DNA of 64,000 bases from Actinoalloteichus hoggarensis (GCF_002234535.1 NZ_CP022521.1:248001-312000); one strand, 5' to 3'. Positions 43,097 to 52,256 are shown, counted from the stretch's first letter. Notes: generated by a model from the sequence alone, not told the origin. Numbers and translations are program-made.

Positions 43097-44179
43097 ATGC
43101 AGAACGATCGAGTCTTGGTGCTCACCCGCGACGGCGACCTGCTGGACGAGTTGCTCCGGATGGCTGCTGCGGCCGGCTGCGAGGTCGAACGCCTGCCCGA
43201 CGCGGTCGCCGCCCGTAAGCCGTGGAAGACGACCCCGCTGGTCGTGCTCGACGCGGTGAGCGTGATCGAGGTGGCCGAGGCGAGCCTGCCCCGTCGTGCG
43301 GGCGTCGTCGTGGTCTGTGTGTCACCGCCCGCAGAGGACGTCTGGCGATGCGCCGTGACCCTCGGTGCCTGTGCGGTCCTGATGGTGCCGAGAGACGAGG
43401 ACCGGATCGTCGCGGCGTTCGCCGACGCCGTCGAGCGCCCGAGCAGACGTGGCACGGTCCTGGCCGTGCTGGGCGGCCGAGGCGGAGCAGGCGCCTCCGT
43501 GTTCGCGACCGCTCTCGCCAGGGTATCGGCAGGTCGCTCCGAGCGAGTGCTGCTCATGGACGGCGATCCGGCAGGCGGCGGGCTCGATCTGCTGTTGGGC
43601 GCGGAGGAACGAACCGGACTGCGATGGTCCGGGCTCGGGACGGTCGGCGGACGCCTGGCTGCCACCACCCTGCGGGCGGCCCTGCCCAGTCAGGAGATCG
43701 GCGACGGCACGGTGACGGTCCTGTCCTGCGATCGGGCCGATGGCGGCGGTCCCACGACCGACGGCGTCGAGGCCGTCGTCACGACCGCCTGCCGATCCGG
43801 TGACACGGTCGTCTGCGACCTGCCTCGCTCGCTGCCCGCACCGGCGATCGCGGCGTTGACCAAGGCCGATCTCGCCGTGATCGTCGTTCCGGCGGAGGTC
43901 CGCGCGTGCGCCTCGGCGGCCGCCCTGCTCGCTCGCCTTCGGGTCCACGACCCGCCGCTGCGGCTTGTGGTGCGCGGACCCTCGCCGGGCGGCCTCACCT
44001 CTGGCGACGTGCAGCGCGCTCTCGGCGTTCCGGTAGCGGCGGCGATGCGTCCGGAACCCGGCCTCGCCGCCGCGCTCGAACACGGCGGGCTGCGGATGCG
44101 CTCCGACGGACCGCTGGCGAAGTCCGCCGCCACGGTCCTCGACCTCGTACGGCAGAACGGGCCGAGAGGCGCGACATGA
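43097..44179 (+). CDS. ssd: Septum-site-determining-like protein Ssd (CpaE/TadZ-type)
   Basis: A 360-residue MinD/ParA-type protein. The N-terminal 115 residues resemble a receiver-like domain (RVLVLTRDGDLLDELLRMAA). The ATPase domain has the region GTVLAVLGGRGGAGASVFAT, where both lysines of the deviant Walker A (KGGxGKT) are missing, then VLLMDGDPAGGGLDLLLG. TadZ/CpaE proteins position pilus machinery; the M. tuberculosis homologue (Rv3660c) affects cell division and dormancy responses. ATG 43097 has a GGGAG site. Its stop overlaps the tadA start by four bases (ATGA), making it the first gene of the Tad operon. Confidence 0.9.
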   Translation: MQNDRVLVLTRDGDLLDELLRMAAAAGCEVERLPDAVAARKPWKTTPLVVLDAVSVIEVAEASLPRRAGVVVVCVSPPAEDVWRCAVTLGACAVLMVPRDEDRIVAAFADAVERPSRRGTVLAVLGGRGGAGASVFATALARVSAGRSERVLLMDGDPAGGGLDLLLGAEERTGLRWSGLGTVGGRLAATTLRAALPSQEIGDGTVTVLSCDRADGGGPTTDGVEAVVTTACRSGDTVVCDLPRSLPAPAIAALTKADLAVIVVPAEVRACASAAALLARLRVHDPPLRLVVRGPSPGGLTSGDVQRALGVPVAAAMRPEPGLAAALEHGGLRMRSDGPLAKSAATVLDLVRQNGPRGAT

Positions 44180-45438
44180 CCACGACGGAATGGGCGCGAG
44201 TCCCGCAGGCAGACGATGCGGAGCTGCGCGGCTCGGACGCCGAGATCCCGAGGCCCGCCTCGGAACGCGTGGACGCCGATCTGGTGGACCGTGTACGACG
44301 CAGGCTCGCGGAGCTCGACTCGGTGATCACTCCGGCCGTCGTCGCTGATGCCGTTCGACGTGAGGCAGGCGGCGTGCTCGGTGACACGGAGGTGCTGTAC
44401 GCCCTCCGGCTGCTTCGCGACGAGCTCGTCGGCGCGGGCCCGCTGGAGGGACTGCTGAGACAGCCCGACGTCACCGACGTCCTGGTCACCGGAGCCGGCG
44501 AGGTGTGGGTCGATCGTGGCGGAGGGCTCAGTCGAGCATCGGCGCGGTTCGCCGATGAGCACGCCGTCCGGCGGCTCGCACATCGGCTCGCGGCCGCGGC
44601 GGGGCGCAGACTCGACGACGCGCAGCCGTTCGTGGATGCGTGGCTGCCCGCCGGGCTCGGGATCGGTGACGTCCGGCTGCACGCCGTCATCCCGCCCATC
44701 GCGGCCGGCGGGACCTGCCTGTCCTTGCGGGTGCTGCGACCCGCCGTCCACGACCTGGCCACCCTGACCGCGATGGGCACCTTCTCCGCCGAGGTGGAAG
44801 GACTGCTGCGTGCGCTGATCGAGGCGCGTCTCGCCTTCGTCATCGTCGGCGGCACCGGCTCGGGGAAGAGCACGCTGCTCGGCGCCCTGCTGAGCATCGT
44901 GTCCGCCAGCGAGCGGGTGGTGTGCGTGGAGGATGCGGGTGAACTGCGGCCGCGACACCCCCACTTCGTGTCGCTGGTGGCTCGGCAGGCCAATGTCGAG
45001 GGCGCCGGCGGGGTGACGCTGCGCGATCTGGTTCGGCAGGCACTGCGAATGCGACCGGACCGGTTGGTGGTGGGCGAGGTGAGAGGGCCGGAGATCTGCG
45101 ATCTCCTCGCCGCGTTCAACACGGGCCATGACGGCGGGTCCGGGACCATGCACGCCAACTCGCCGGGCGAGGTCCCGGCGCGGATGGAGGCCTTGGCCGC
45201 ATTGGGCGGACTCGATCGCCCCGCGCTGCACAGTCAGCTCGCCGCGGCCGTACAGGTCGTACTGCACATGGCGCGGGGTCCGGCAGGCTCGCGCCGGCTC
45301 GAATCCATCGGACTGCTACTGCGCGAAGGAGATCAGGTACGTGTCGTCGATGCGTGGCGGCGGGACGGCGAACCCGCAGCGGGGCACGTCGCGTTGCGCA
45401 GGCTCCTGCACGGCAGAGGGGTGCGGACGCCATGGTGA
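44176..45438 (+). CDS. tadA: Type II/IV secretion ATPase TadA
   Basis: A 420-residue CpaF/TadA-type hexameric ATPase driving Tad pilus assembly at the cytoplasmic membrane. Walker A is FVIVGGTGSGKSTLLGALLS; an Asp box (VVCVEDAGELRP), Walker B region (RPDRLVVGEVRGPE) and His box (GHDGGSGTMHANSP) follow in the expected order. The N-terminal helical domain and DVLVTGAGEVWVDRGG segment are also typical. ATG 44176 overlaps ssd, and the stop lies inside the start of the next gene. It matches Rv3659c. Confidence 0.95.
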   Translation: MTTTEWARVPQADDAELRGSDAEIPRPASERVDADLVDRVRRRLAELDSVITPAVVADAVRREAGGVLGDTEVLYALRLLRDELVGAGPLEGLLRQPDVTDVLVTGAGEVWVDRGGGLSRASARFADEHAVRRLAHRLAAAAGRRLDDAQPFVDAWLPAGLGIGDVRLHAVIPPIAAGGTCLSLRVLRPAVHDLATLTAMGTFSAEVEGLLRALIEARLAFVIVGGTGSGKSTLLGALLSIVSASERVVCVEDAGELRPRHPHFVSLVARQANVEGAGGVTLRDLVRQALRMRPDRLVVGEVRGPEICDLLAAFNTGHDGGSGTMHANSPGEVPARMEALAALGGLDRPALHSQLAAAVQVVLHMARGPAGSRRLESIGLLLREGDQVRVVDAWRRDGEPAAGHVALRRLLHGRGVRTPW

Positions 45439-46253
45439 ACGCGGTGCTGCTCGCTTACAGCGCAGCGCTGGTGTTCTGGCCCGCCCGATCGGTCCACGCG
45501 AGGCTGCGTCTGCTGCGGCCGACGGCGGTTCGGCGGCCGTCGTTGCCGCTCCGCGCACCGCGGTGCGGTCGGCTCGTCCTCCTCGGCATCGGCGTGGCGG
45601 CGGGCTGGGCATCGGCCGCGGTGGCGGGCGCGATGGCAGGCGCGCTGCTGGCGCTGACCGCGTGGAGCCGTCTTGCGGCCCGGCGAAGGCGCCTTCACGG
45701 GCTTGCGGAGATCCGGAGCTGGGCGGAGGCACTCGGCCTGATGAGTGCGGAGCTTCGTGTGGGCGCGACGCCTGCCGATGCCGCCGAAAGCGTGGCACGG
45801 GACGCTGCGCCCGTCGTCACCGAAGTGCTCGTCGGAATCGCGTCCACCGCCAGACTCGGTGGCGACGTTCCCGCCCGACTGCGCGGCGCGGCCGCCGGCC
45901 ATCCGGAGTGCGCGGCGGCGCTGGCCCGTCTCGGTCGAAGCTGGATCGCGGCCGAACGGCACGGTGTGCCGCTGGCCGACGTGCTCGACGCGATGCGTCG
46001 CGACCTCGAGTTCCGGGTCGCGACGGCAGACGGCCTGGCGGCACGACTGGCGGGCCCGAGGGCGACCGGTGCGGTGCTCGCCGCGCTGCCGCTCCTCGGC
46101 GTGGTGCTGGGAGAGGCGATGGGCGCCGACCCGTTCAGGGTGCTGTTCGATCACGAACTGGGGAGGCTCCTGCTCGTCGTCGGCGTCGGGCTGGACTGCC
46201 TCGGAGTCTGGTGGATGGGGCGGATCACCGCGCAGGGCGGATGGGCGTCGTGA
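45432..46253 (+). CDS. tadB: TadB-like type II secretion F-domain membrane protein
   Basis: A 273-residue membrane protein. Two spans lie near the N-terminus (residues 1-17 and 48-80), then a cytoplasmic helical F domain (RSWAEALGLMSAELRVGATP; GGDVPARLRGAA; WIAAERHGVPLADVLDAMRR) and two C-terminal spans. This is the inner-membrane platform (TadB) of Tad pili. ATG 45432 overlaps the tadA stop by seven bases. The frame is open upstream only as a shadow of tadA. Confidence 0.88.
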   Translation: MVNAVLLAYSAALVFWPARSVHARLRLLRPTAVRRPSLPLRAPRCGRLVLLGIGVAAGWASAAVAGAMAGALLALTAWSRLAARRRRLHGLAEIRSWAEALGLMSAELRVGATPADAAESVARDAAPVVTEVLVGIASTARLGGDVPARLRGAAAGHPECAAALARLGRSWIAAERHGVPLADVLDAMRRDLEFRVATADGLAARLAGPRATGAVLAALPLLGVVLGEAMGADPFRVLFDHELGRLLLVVGVGLDCLGVWWMGRITAQGGWAS

Positions 46254-46969
46254 CCGTCGGTGTGCTCCTGCTGGCGGTGGCATTGATTCTCGTGCCAGGG
46301 GTCGCTCGTGTTCGGGGTCGCCTCACAGCAGCGGTGACCGTCGATCGTGGACGTCGTCGAAGGGCGGTAAGAGATGGACGACTGCTGCTGATCGCGACGT
46401 GCGCGATCGGCGTGTCGGCGGCGGTGCTGTTCGGTGGCAGCGGCGGTCTGATCGTCGGCGCGGCCAGCGCGGGCGTCGTGTGGTGGGGCGGGCGCCACGT
46501 CGCACGAGACTCGGTTCGTGCTCCGCCGGACGCGGCCTGCCTGGCCGCGGGGTGGGACGTCTTGGCGGCGGCCCTGCGAGCCGGGTTGACCGTGCCCGCC
46601 GCGCTGCACCTGGCCGCGGGTGAACTCGACGACTCGACTCGTGGCGTGCTGTCCCGTGTTGCCGACCTGCTCAACGCGGGGGAGGACTCGGACACCGCCT
46701 GGCAGGCGGCGATGGAGCACTCGCCGACCAGGGAACTGGCCCGTGGCGCGAGGCGGACGGCGCGGTCCGGCAGTGCGTTGGCCGGTCTGGCTGTTCGGCT
46801 GGCCGACTCCACACGAGTCGCGGCGTCCGATGCGTCGGAGGCACGCGCTCAGCGGGCGGCGGTACACGTCACCGGGCCCTTGGGACTGTGCTTCCTGCCC
46901 GCCTTCCTCTGCCTCGGCATCCTCCCGATCGTCATCGGACTCGCCGGGGGCCTACTCGAATCCTGGTGA
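46241..46969 (+). CDS. tadC: TadC-like type II secretion F-domain membrane protein
   Basis: A 242-residue paralogue of the preceding protein. Two N-terminal spans (residues 4-22 and 48-80), a helical F domain (WDVLAAALRAGLTVPAALHL; GEDSDTAWQAAMEHSP; GSALAGLAVRLAD) and a long C-terminal hydrophobic segment (GPLGLCFLPAFLCLGILPIV). The pair TadB-TadC forms the membrane platform. ATG 46241 overlaps tadB by 13 bases; GTG 46250, overlapping as GTGA, is an equally good start. Confidence 0.87.
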   Translation: MGVVTVGVLLLAVALILVPGVARVRGRLTAAVTVDRGRRRRAVRDGRLLLIATCAIGVSAAVLFGGSGGLIVGAASAGVVWWGGRHVARDSVRAPPDAACLAAGWDVLAAALRAGLTVPAALHLAAGELDDSTRGVLSRVADLLNAGEDSDTAWQAAMEHSPTRELARGARRTARSGSALAGLAVRLADSTRVAASDASEARAQRAAVHVTGPLGLCFLPAFLCLGILPIVIGLAGGLLESW

Positions 46970-47021
46970 CGAGGGCGCGTTCTCGCCGAATCGCCATCAT
47001 TCAGCGACCTGGAGTCAGGAG

Positions 47022-47402
47022 ATGAAGACAATGAGCGACAGATTCTTCTCACGTGTCGTCCGAACGGTCGGCGGATCGCTGCGGCGCGACTCGAAGGTCG
47101 CCGTCCCGTTGCCGTCCTGGCACGCGGCGGGATGGATGACCGGAGAAACGCGACCGACGTCCGGGCGGCACCGCGAGGTGCCCGCGGGCGGCACGGCCGA
47201 ACGATGGCGGCCGGATCGCCCTGCGGTGCGCAGGCTTGTACTGCTCCTGCGCGCGGACGAGGGAATGAGCACGGTGGAGTACGCGGTGGGAACCATCGCG
47301 GCCGCCGGAATCGGTGCACTGCTCTATACGATCGTGACCGGTGACTCGATCCGATCGGCGCTGACCGCGTTGATAAGGCATGCCTTGTCGGTGAATCTGT
47401 GA
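47022..47402 (+). CDS. DUF4244 pilin-like protein
   Basis: A 126-residue protein whose last 45 residues form the DUF4244 domain: DEGMSTVEYAVGTIAAAGIG and then a short helix ending LTALIRHAL. The G-M-S-T-V-E-Y pattern resembles the prepilin cleavage region of Flp pilins, with the glutamate at position +5 of the mature form, so this is probably the pilus subunit or a pseudopilin (Rv3656c equivalent). The 75-residue basic N-terminal extension is longer than a usual Flp leader. ATG 47022 has GGAGTCAGGAG just upstream; ATG 47031 is an alternative. No TadV prepilin peptidase gene is in the window. Confidence 0.8.
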   Translation: MKTMSDRFFSRVVRTVGGSLRRDSKVAVPLPSWHAAGWMTGETRPTSGRHREVPAGGTAERWRPDRPAVRRLVLLLRADEGMSTVEYAVGTIAAAGIGALLYTIVTGDSIRSALTALIRHALSVNL

Positions 47403-47950
47403 TCGGCGGTTGTGTCGATCTCCTTCGCCGATGTCGGGGGACGGCCCGCTTCACCCGCTGTCGTGGCGACGGCGGCGCGGTGACGATCGAGGCAGCGTTC
47501 GGCATCTGCGCACTGTTGGTGATGTTGACGGGAGGAATCGGCGGGCTGTCGGCCGTCTCGGCGCAGGTGCGGTGCCTGGACGCCGCGACGGCGGCGGCGC
47601 GCCTTCTGGCTCGAGGCGCCGACGATGCCGCAGCCGAGGCAGTGCACCGGATCGCGCCGGTGGGAGCAGCGTGGGACGTGGCGATCCACGGAGACGAGAT
47701 CGAGGTGACGGTGCGCGCGGCGGTGGTGCCGCTGATCCCGGACGTTCGACTGCGGGCAACTGTCTGGGCGTTCGCCGAGCCGGGCGCCCGGACCGATTCC
47801 AGCGGTTCGGAAGGCCCACCCGGTTCGAATGCCACAGAGGAGAACGAGAGCACCGAGGAGAACGAGGGCACCGGGAGCATGGTCGGCTCTGGCAGCGATA
47901 CCGAGTTCGAGACCAAGGGTGAGGCCGGTAAGGCCGCTGATCACGAGTGA
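47399..47950 (+). CDS. tadE: TadE-like pseudopilin with acidic tail
   Basis: A 183-residue protein. GDGGAVTIEAAFGICALLVM is the TadE signature: a prepilin-like cleavage site with glutamate followed by a membrane helix. A small beta-rich domain follows (VAIHGDEIEVTVRAAVVPLI), and then a Ser/Gly/Glu-rich acidic tail of about 50 residues (ATEENESTEENEGTG) not seen in typical TadE proteins. GTG 47399 overlaps the preceding stop by four bases (GTGA). It corresponds to the Rv3655c position. Confidence 0.85.
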   Translation: MIGGCVDLLRRCRGTARFTRCRGDGGAVTIEAAFGICALLVMLTGGIGGLSAVSAQVRCLDAATAAARLLARGADDAAAEAVHRIAPVGAAWDVAIHGDEIEVTVRAAVVPLIPDVRLRATVWAFAEPGARTDSSGSEGPPGSNATEENESTEENEGTGSMVGSGSDTEFETKGEAGKAADHE

Positions 47951-48228
47951 GTGCACGGCGGGTCAGGAAGGTGCGGGGCGCCCCCGGATGTCGCCGACGC
48001 TGGCACGGTCTGTCTCGCCTGCTTGACGGCTCGCGAGTGGTCACTCTGCTGCTCGTTCCCGCGTCGTGAATCGACAGGACCGGGACGAGAGGCGTGACCG
48101 CCCTGGCCGCCCTGCTCGCGCCGTCCTCGCTGCCGCGTGGCGTGATCAAGGACGGATCGACGAGGTCGACGCCGTAGGCGTCGCGGGTGGAGCGGCGGTG
48201 ACGAGCCGGAGAGCGCGATCGCGGGGGT

Positions 48229-48675
48229 GTGAGAGGAATGTCGGGAACATGGGCCTCGGCGCCCGATCTGGCGCGGATCGTGCCCGGGTCGGCGGGGATT
48301 CCGACGCGCCTGCCTGCTTGCGTCGCGGCGGCGGGCGACGACGATTCCGGCGCGGCGACTCCGTTGGCTCTCGCGGTGCTGTCGGCTCTGCTGTTGCTCA
48401 TCCTTCTCGGACTGCATCTGGGGTCGGTCATCGTGGCCCGGCACCGGGCCGAGGGCGCCGCCGATCTTGCCGCGTTGGCGGCTGCGGGGCGGTCTGCGGC
48501 GGGCGAGTCCATCGCGTGTGAGCGGGCTCGACATCTCACCGATCGAATGGGCGTCCGGTTGGAGCACTGCGCCCTACTGGGTCTCGATGCGGTGGTCGAG
48601 GTTCATCGCGACGTGATCGGTCCGTTGCCGGTCCCCGGTATCGTGACGGCACGGGCCAGAGCGGGTTGGCGGTGA
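48229..48675 (+). CDS. TadE/TadG-like helicase-neighbour membrane protein (Rv3654c-like)
   Basis: A 148-residue protein. After a polar N-terminus, DDDSGAATPLALAVLSALLL begins a membrane helix of the Tad minor-pilin type, and RHRAEGAADLAALAAAGR follows: the A-x-x-A-A-D-L-A-A-L-A-A pattern is typical of the Flp-pilus-assembly TadG/Rv3654c group. Two cysteines in the C-terminal part (ESIACERAR, LEHCALL) probably form a disulfide. GTG 48229 is chosen; ATG 48238 is possible. It is the last gene of the cluster, 278 bases after tadE, and that gap shows no gene. Confidence 0.78.
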   Translation: MRGMSGTWASAPDLARIVPGSAGIPTRLPACVAAAGDDDSGAATPLALAVLSALLLLILLGLHLGSVIVARHRAEGAADLAALAAAGRSAAGESIACERARHLTDRMGVRLEHCALLGLDAVVEVHRDVIGPLPVPGIVTARARAGWR

Positions 48676-48976
48676 GTCGCCGTCCACCGCGGCGTCGACA
48701 TCGGCGAGATCGGCCGAATGCGTAGTTCACCGTTCTCACCGGGCAGTGTGCCGCGATGAATGGTCGTCCGGCCGCGATGAACGGTTCTCACACTTTTCTG
48801 AGTCTGCCGGAGCGGGCCGCGAGCGTAAGCGCGCGTCTCCGCGCCGCTCATCGCGCAGCCGCATTCGCCGTTCACTTCGTACCAGTCGTCGACAGGCCAT
48901 TCTGTCGAGGGTCATCCGTGTCGTTGAGTAGAGGGCAGGACGACGACGATGTTCTCCCACGGAAGGTGTCAAGACG
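48676..48976. other. Intergenic region before the primase-like gene
   Basis: About 300 bases. I see no gene. Two related short words (GATGAATGG/GATGAACGG, near 48757 and 48776) occur close together but do not extend into a real repeat. GGAAGG (48961-48966) is a plausible ribosome-binding site for the next gene. Confidence 0.5.
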
Positions 48977-49618
48977 ATGGACTGGTCGGCGAGCTGGCGG
49001 GATGCTTTCCGTATCGAATTGCGAGCGGAGGCGATCGGTCTCGCCGGTCGTGGCTGGCCGGTGTTTCCCGGCACGTTCCTCGATGAGGGTCTCCCTGAGG
49101 GAAGGCAGTGGGTGGGCAGGGCCGGGCAGGCCGAGCACGGCCCCGTTCCGGTGCACGAGGACTGGCAGGCCCGGCTGCCCGCGTCGACGGCCGACAGTGT
49201 GTCCACGTGGGCGGCCCGCCCGTACAGCCTGCTGTTGGCCACCGGCACGGGGATCGACGTCATCGAGGTGGAGGCCACGCTCGGCAGGCCGGTGGCGGGC
49301 GCCCTGCGCCAGGCTGGTCTGCTCGTGCCGACGCTGGCGACTCCGGACGGGCGCTGGCTGTTCCTGGTCACCTCGGGCGCCGCGTTGAGTCCGGATCTGG
49401 CCGAGCGTCCGGGGATCCGACTGCACGCCGAGGGCGGCTGGGTGCCCTTGGCGCCGTCCCCGGTGACGCACGGCGTCGTTCACTGGCGGGTCAAGCCGGA
49501 GACCTGCGACTGGACTCTGCTGCCCTCCGCGCAGGTGCAGGAGACCATCGCGGAGGTCGCCTTCGGCCTGGACCCGGTCCGTGATGATCGGGACGGCCTG
49601 GTCGGAGCGGAGCGCTGA
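48977..49618 (+). CDS. Primase-polymerase (Prim-Pol) N-terminal-domain-like protein
   Basis: A 213-residue protein related to the actinobacterial 'bifunctional DNA primase/polymerase N-terminal' group. Recognisable segments are EAIGLAGRGWPVFPGTF at the start, ARPYSLLLATGTGIDVIEVE in the centre where Prim-Pol enzymes have a D-x-E-type metal site (here DVIEVE), and GGWVPLAPSPVTHGVVHWRV near the end. Length is that of the domain alone. Real polymerase activity is doubtful because only part of the metal site is evident. ATG 48977 has GGAAGG upstream. Its stop directly abuts the helicase stop on the other strand with no base between. Confidence 0.72.
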   Translation: MDWSASWRDAFRIELRAEAIGLAGRGWPVFPGTFLDEGLPEGRQWVGRAGQAEHGPVPVHEDWQARLPASTADSVSTWAARPYSLLLATGTGIDVIEVEATLGRPVAGALRQAGLLVPTLATPDGRWLFLVTSGAALSPDLAERPGIRLHAEGGWVPLAPSPVTHGVVHWRVKPETCDWTLLPSAQVQETIAEVAFGLDPVRDDRDGLVGAER

Positions 49619-51961
49619 TCAGCCGAGGTCGTCGGCCGAGCTGATGACGGACAGCACGGCGTCGAGAACCAGCACGGAACCCGCCTTGTCCAGTGGTTCG
49701 TTGCCGTTTCCGCATTTGGGCGACTGAACACAGGACGGGCAGCCTGCCGGGCACTCGCAGGCTGAGATCGCCTCTCGTGTGGCGGACAGCCAGGGGACCA
49801 GTGCGGCGAATCCACGATCGGCGAAACCAGCTCCACCGGCGTGACCGTCGTGTACGAACACCGTCGCCTCCCCGGTGTGTTCGTGAAAGGCGGTGGACAC
49901 GCCGCCGATGTCCCAGCGATCGCAGGTGGCGAACAACGGCAACAGGCCGATCGCCGCATGCTCTGCCGCGTGCAGCGCGCCGGGAGCGCGCGCCGGAGAG
50001 AGTCCGGCGCCCCCCGGCGCGCGGCCGTGTAACAGCTCTTCGCGCATCGAGTACCAGACGGCCCTGGTGCGGAGCCGGTGCTCGGGCAGTTCGAGTGCGA
50101 CCTGGTCCACCACCTGACCTGAGGGAAGCCTGCGCAGGTATCCGACCACCTGTGAGGTCACGTCGACCTCGCCGAGGCAGACCGTCACGCCCCCCGCGTA
50201 GGCGCGGCGAGACAGCTCCCGGACCACCGAGATGTCGACGGTCTCCCGTGCCGACGTCGTCCAGTCCGGCGCCTCCGCGTGGACGAGGGCGATGCCGTCG
50301 TCGAGATGTAGTTCGTCCACGACGAAGGACTCGCCCTGGTGCAGATAGACCGCGCCGGGGTGCACGGTGTGGCAGGCGGCCACCGGATCGACGGTGCCGA
50401 GCAGTCGTGCGGTGTCGCCTTCGACGACGGCGACCTGCTCGCCGCCCGCGCCGCGGATGTCGACGTCGTGATGTGGTCGCCGCCGATCAGTCCAGTACCA
50501 GCCGGCCTTTCGTCGTCGGAGGAGCCCGTCGGCGACGAGGCCCTCCACGATCGACGGGCCGTCCGCTCCGGCCAGCTCGGTGAGCGAGGCCTCGGTGAGT
50601 GGAAGCTCGGCCGCGGCGCAGGCGAGTTGCGGGGCCGCCACATAGGGATTGCCCGGGTCCAGCACGGCTGCCTCGACCGGCCTGCTGAGCAGCGCGTCGG
50701 GGTGGTGGACGAGGTAGGTGTCCATCGGATCGTCGCGGGCGACGAACACCACGAGCGCCCCGTCGCCCCGACGACCCGCTCGCCCGGCCTGCTGCCAGAA
50801 CGATGCCAGCGTTCCGGGATAGCCCGCGATCACCACGGCGTCGAGGCCGCTGATGTCGATGCCGAGTTCGAGGGCGTTGGTCGTGGCCACGCCGAGTAGT
50901 TCGCCGGTGGAGAGTGCCTGTTCCAGTGCACGACGGTCTTCGGCGAGGTATCCGGCCCGGTATGCGGCGATCCGATCCACCATGCCGGGATCGGCGTCGG
51001 CGACGAGTCGTCGGGCCGTGAGCGCGGTGGTCTCCGCACCGCGTCTGGACCGGACGAAGGCGAGGGTCCTGGCACCCTGCAACACCAGATCGGCCAGCAG
51101 GGACGCGGTTTCGGCGCCCGCTGACCGCCGGATCGGCGCGCCGTTCTCGCCGGTGATCTCCGGCAGTAGCGGCGGCTCCCACAGCGCGACAGTGCGGCCG
51201 CCACGCGGGGAGCCGTCCTCGGTCACGGCGACACAGGGCGTGCCGGTGAGGCGGGATGCGAAGACATCGGGTTCGGCGACGGTGGCGGAGGCCAGCAGGA
51301 AGACCGGATCGGCGCCGTAGTGGCGGGCGACGCGCCGCAGCCGCCGCAGCAGCAGCGAGACGTGGGAGCCGAAGACACCTCGGTAGGCGTGGCACTCGTC
51401 GACGACGACATGGCTGAGTCGCCGGAACAGCCGGGCCCAGCGTTCGTGCTGCGGCAGGACACCCCGGTGCAGCATGTCCGGGTTGCTGAACAGCCACCGC
51501 GCATGCGATCGCGCCCAGTCTCGTTCGACCTGTGAGGTGTCGCCGTCGTATCGGGTCGCGGCGATCCCGTCGATGCCGAGAGCACGGACCGTGCGGAGCT
51601 GATCGGAGCACAGGGCCTTGGTCGGGGCGAGGTACAGCGCCGTCGACTTCGGGTCCCGCAGGAGGCCTGCCAGTACGGGCAGCTGGTAGGCCAGCGACTT
51701 CCCCGAGGCGGTTCCGGTGGCCACGACGACGTGGTCGCCCGCCCAGGCCGCGTCGGCGGCGGCCCGCTGATGGCTCCACGGTCGTTGGACACCGCTGTCG
51801 CGGAAGGCGTCGAGGAGCTCGGAGGGAGCCCAGTCGGGCCAGTCGGTCGGGCGTTCCGGGCGGTCGGGCAGCCGGGCGACGTGCGTCAGCGGCGAGCCCT
51901 CGGTCGGCAGCCCGATCGTGACCCGTTCAAGCAGGGCTTGTCCACGGTCACCCTCGGTCAT
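49619..51961 (-). CDS. DEAD/DEAH-box helicase of the MrfA/Rv3649 type (DUF1998)
   Basis: A 780-residue superfamily 2 helicase. The ATP site shows VVVATGTASGKSLAYQLPVL (motif I), VVVDECHAYRGVFG (motif II, DECH), FLLASATVAEP (motif III) and QQAGRAGRRGDGALVVFVAR (motif VI). The C-terminal MZB/DUF1998 region carries a zinc-binding cysteine set in CECPAGCPSCVQSPKCGNGN. B. subtilis MrfA of this family repairs mitomycin C damage; M. tuberculosis Rv3649 is the positional homologue. ATG 51961 is chosen: it follows a GGTGGCGG purine-rich stretch, and longer readings of the frame upstream lose homology. Confidence 0.94.
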   Translation of the reverse strand: MTEGDRGQALLERVTIGLPTEGSPLTHVARLPDRPERPTDWPDWAPSELLDAFRDSGVQRPWSHQRAAADAAWAGDHVVVATGTASGKSLAYQLPVLAGLLRDPKSTALYLAPTKALCSDQLRTVRALGIDGIAATRYDGDTSQVERDWARSHARWLFSNPDMLHRGVLPQHERWARLFRRLSHVVVDECHAYRGVFGSHVSLLLRRLRRVARHYGADPVFLLASATVAEPDVFASRLTGTPCVAVTEDGSPRGGRTVALWEPPLLPEITGENGAPIRRSAGAETASLLADLVLQGARTLAFVRSRRGAETTALTARRLVADADPGMVDRIAAYRAGYLAEDRRALEQALSTGELLGVATTNALELGIDISGLDAVVIAGYPGTLASFWQQAGRAGRRGDGALVVFVARDDPMDTYLVHHPDALLSRPVEAAVLDPGNPYVAAPQLACAAAELPLTEASLTELAGADGPSIVEGLVADGLLRRRKAGWYWTDRRRPHHDVDIRGAGGEQVAVVEGDTARLLGTVDPVAACHTVHPGAVYLHQGESFVVDELHLDDGIALVHAEAPDWTTSARETVDISVVRELSRRAYAGGVTVCLGEVDVTSQVVGYLRRLPSGQVVDQVALELPEHRLRTRAVWYSMREELLHGRAPGGAGLSPARAPGALHAAEHAAIGLLPLFATCDRWDIGGVSTAFHEHTGEATVFVHDGHAGGAGFADRGFAALVPWLSATREAISACECPAGCPSCVQSPKCGNGNEPLDKAGSVLVLDAVLSVISSADDLG

Positions 51962-52256
51962 ACCGCCACCTTCGCACAGTGCCGATGGTGATCCACTTCG
52001 GGTCCGTTGGACCTTGATCGATCTCGTGATCGAGTCCGAGATGAGCTGAACGCCACACCGTGAGTTCAGACACTCTCGCCGGGAATAGACTGCCCGCCTT
52101 CCCGTGTGTAACCAGTCGAATCTCGCTTGTGACCGAGTCCCGTGACCGGGGTCTTCGAAGATCGAGTGGGCAGTGGGTGGCTGGAACGCGCGGGAGGGAC
52201 GCGGTCGCCCTCGCGGGCGGCACGGACCAACAGCAGCAAACCAACCAGGAGGACGG
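51962..52256. other. Divergent promoter region of helicase and hppA
   Basis: No gene is seen. TAGACT (52086-52091) is a possible -10 for hppA, with weak -35 choices. The AGGAGG at 52247-52252 is the hppA ribosome-binding site. In mycobacteria a cold-shock gene (cspA) lies near this position; none is present here. Confidence 0.45.

Noticed and set aside
43097..44179. Frameshift or mutation as explanation for the missing Walker lysines in Ssd
   Set aside because: The frame is intact and, as I recall, the mycobacterial homologue also has a degenerate motif, so this is a family trait.
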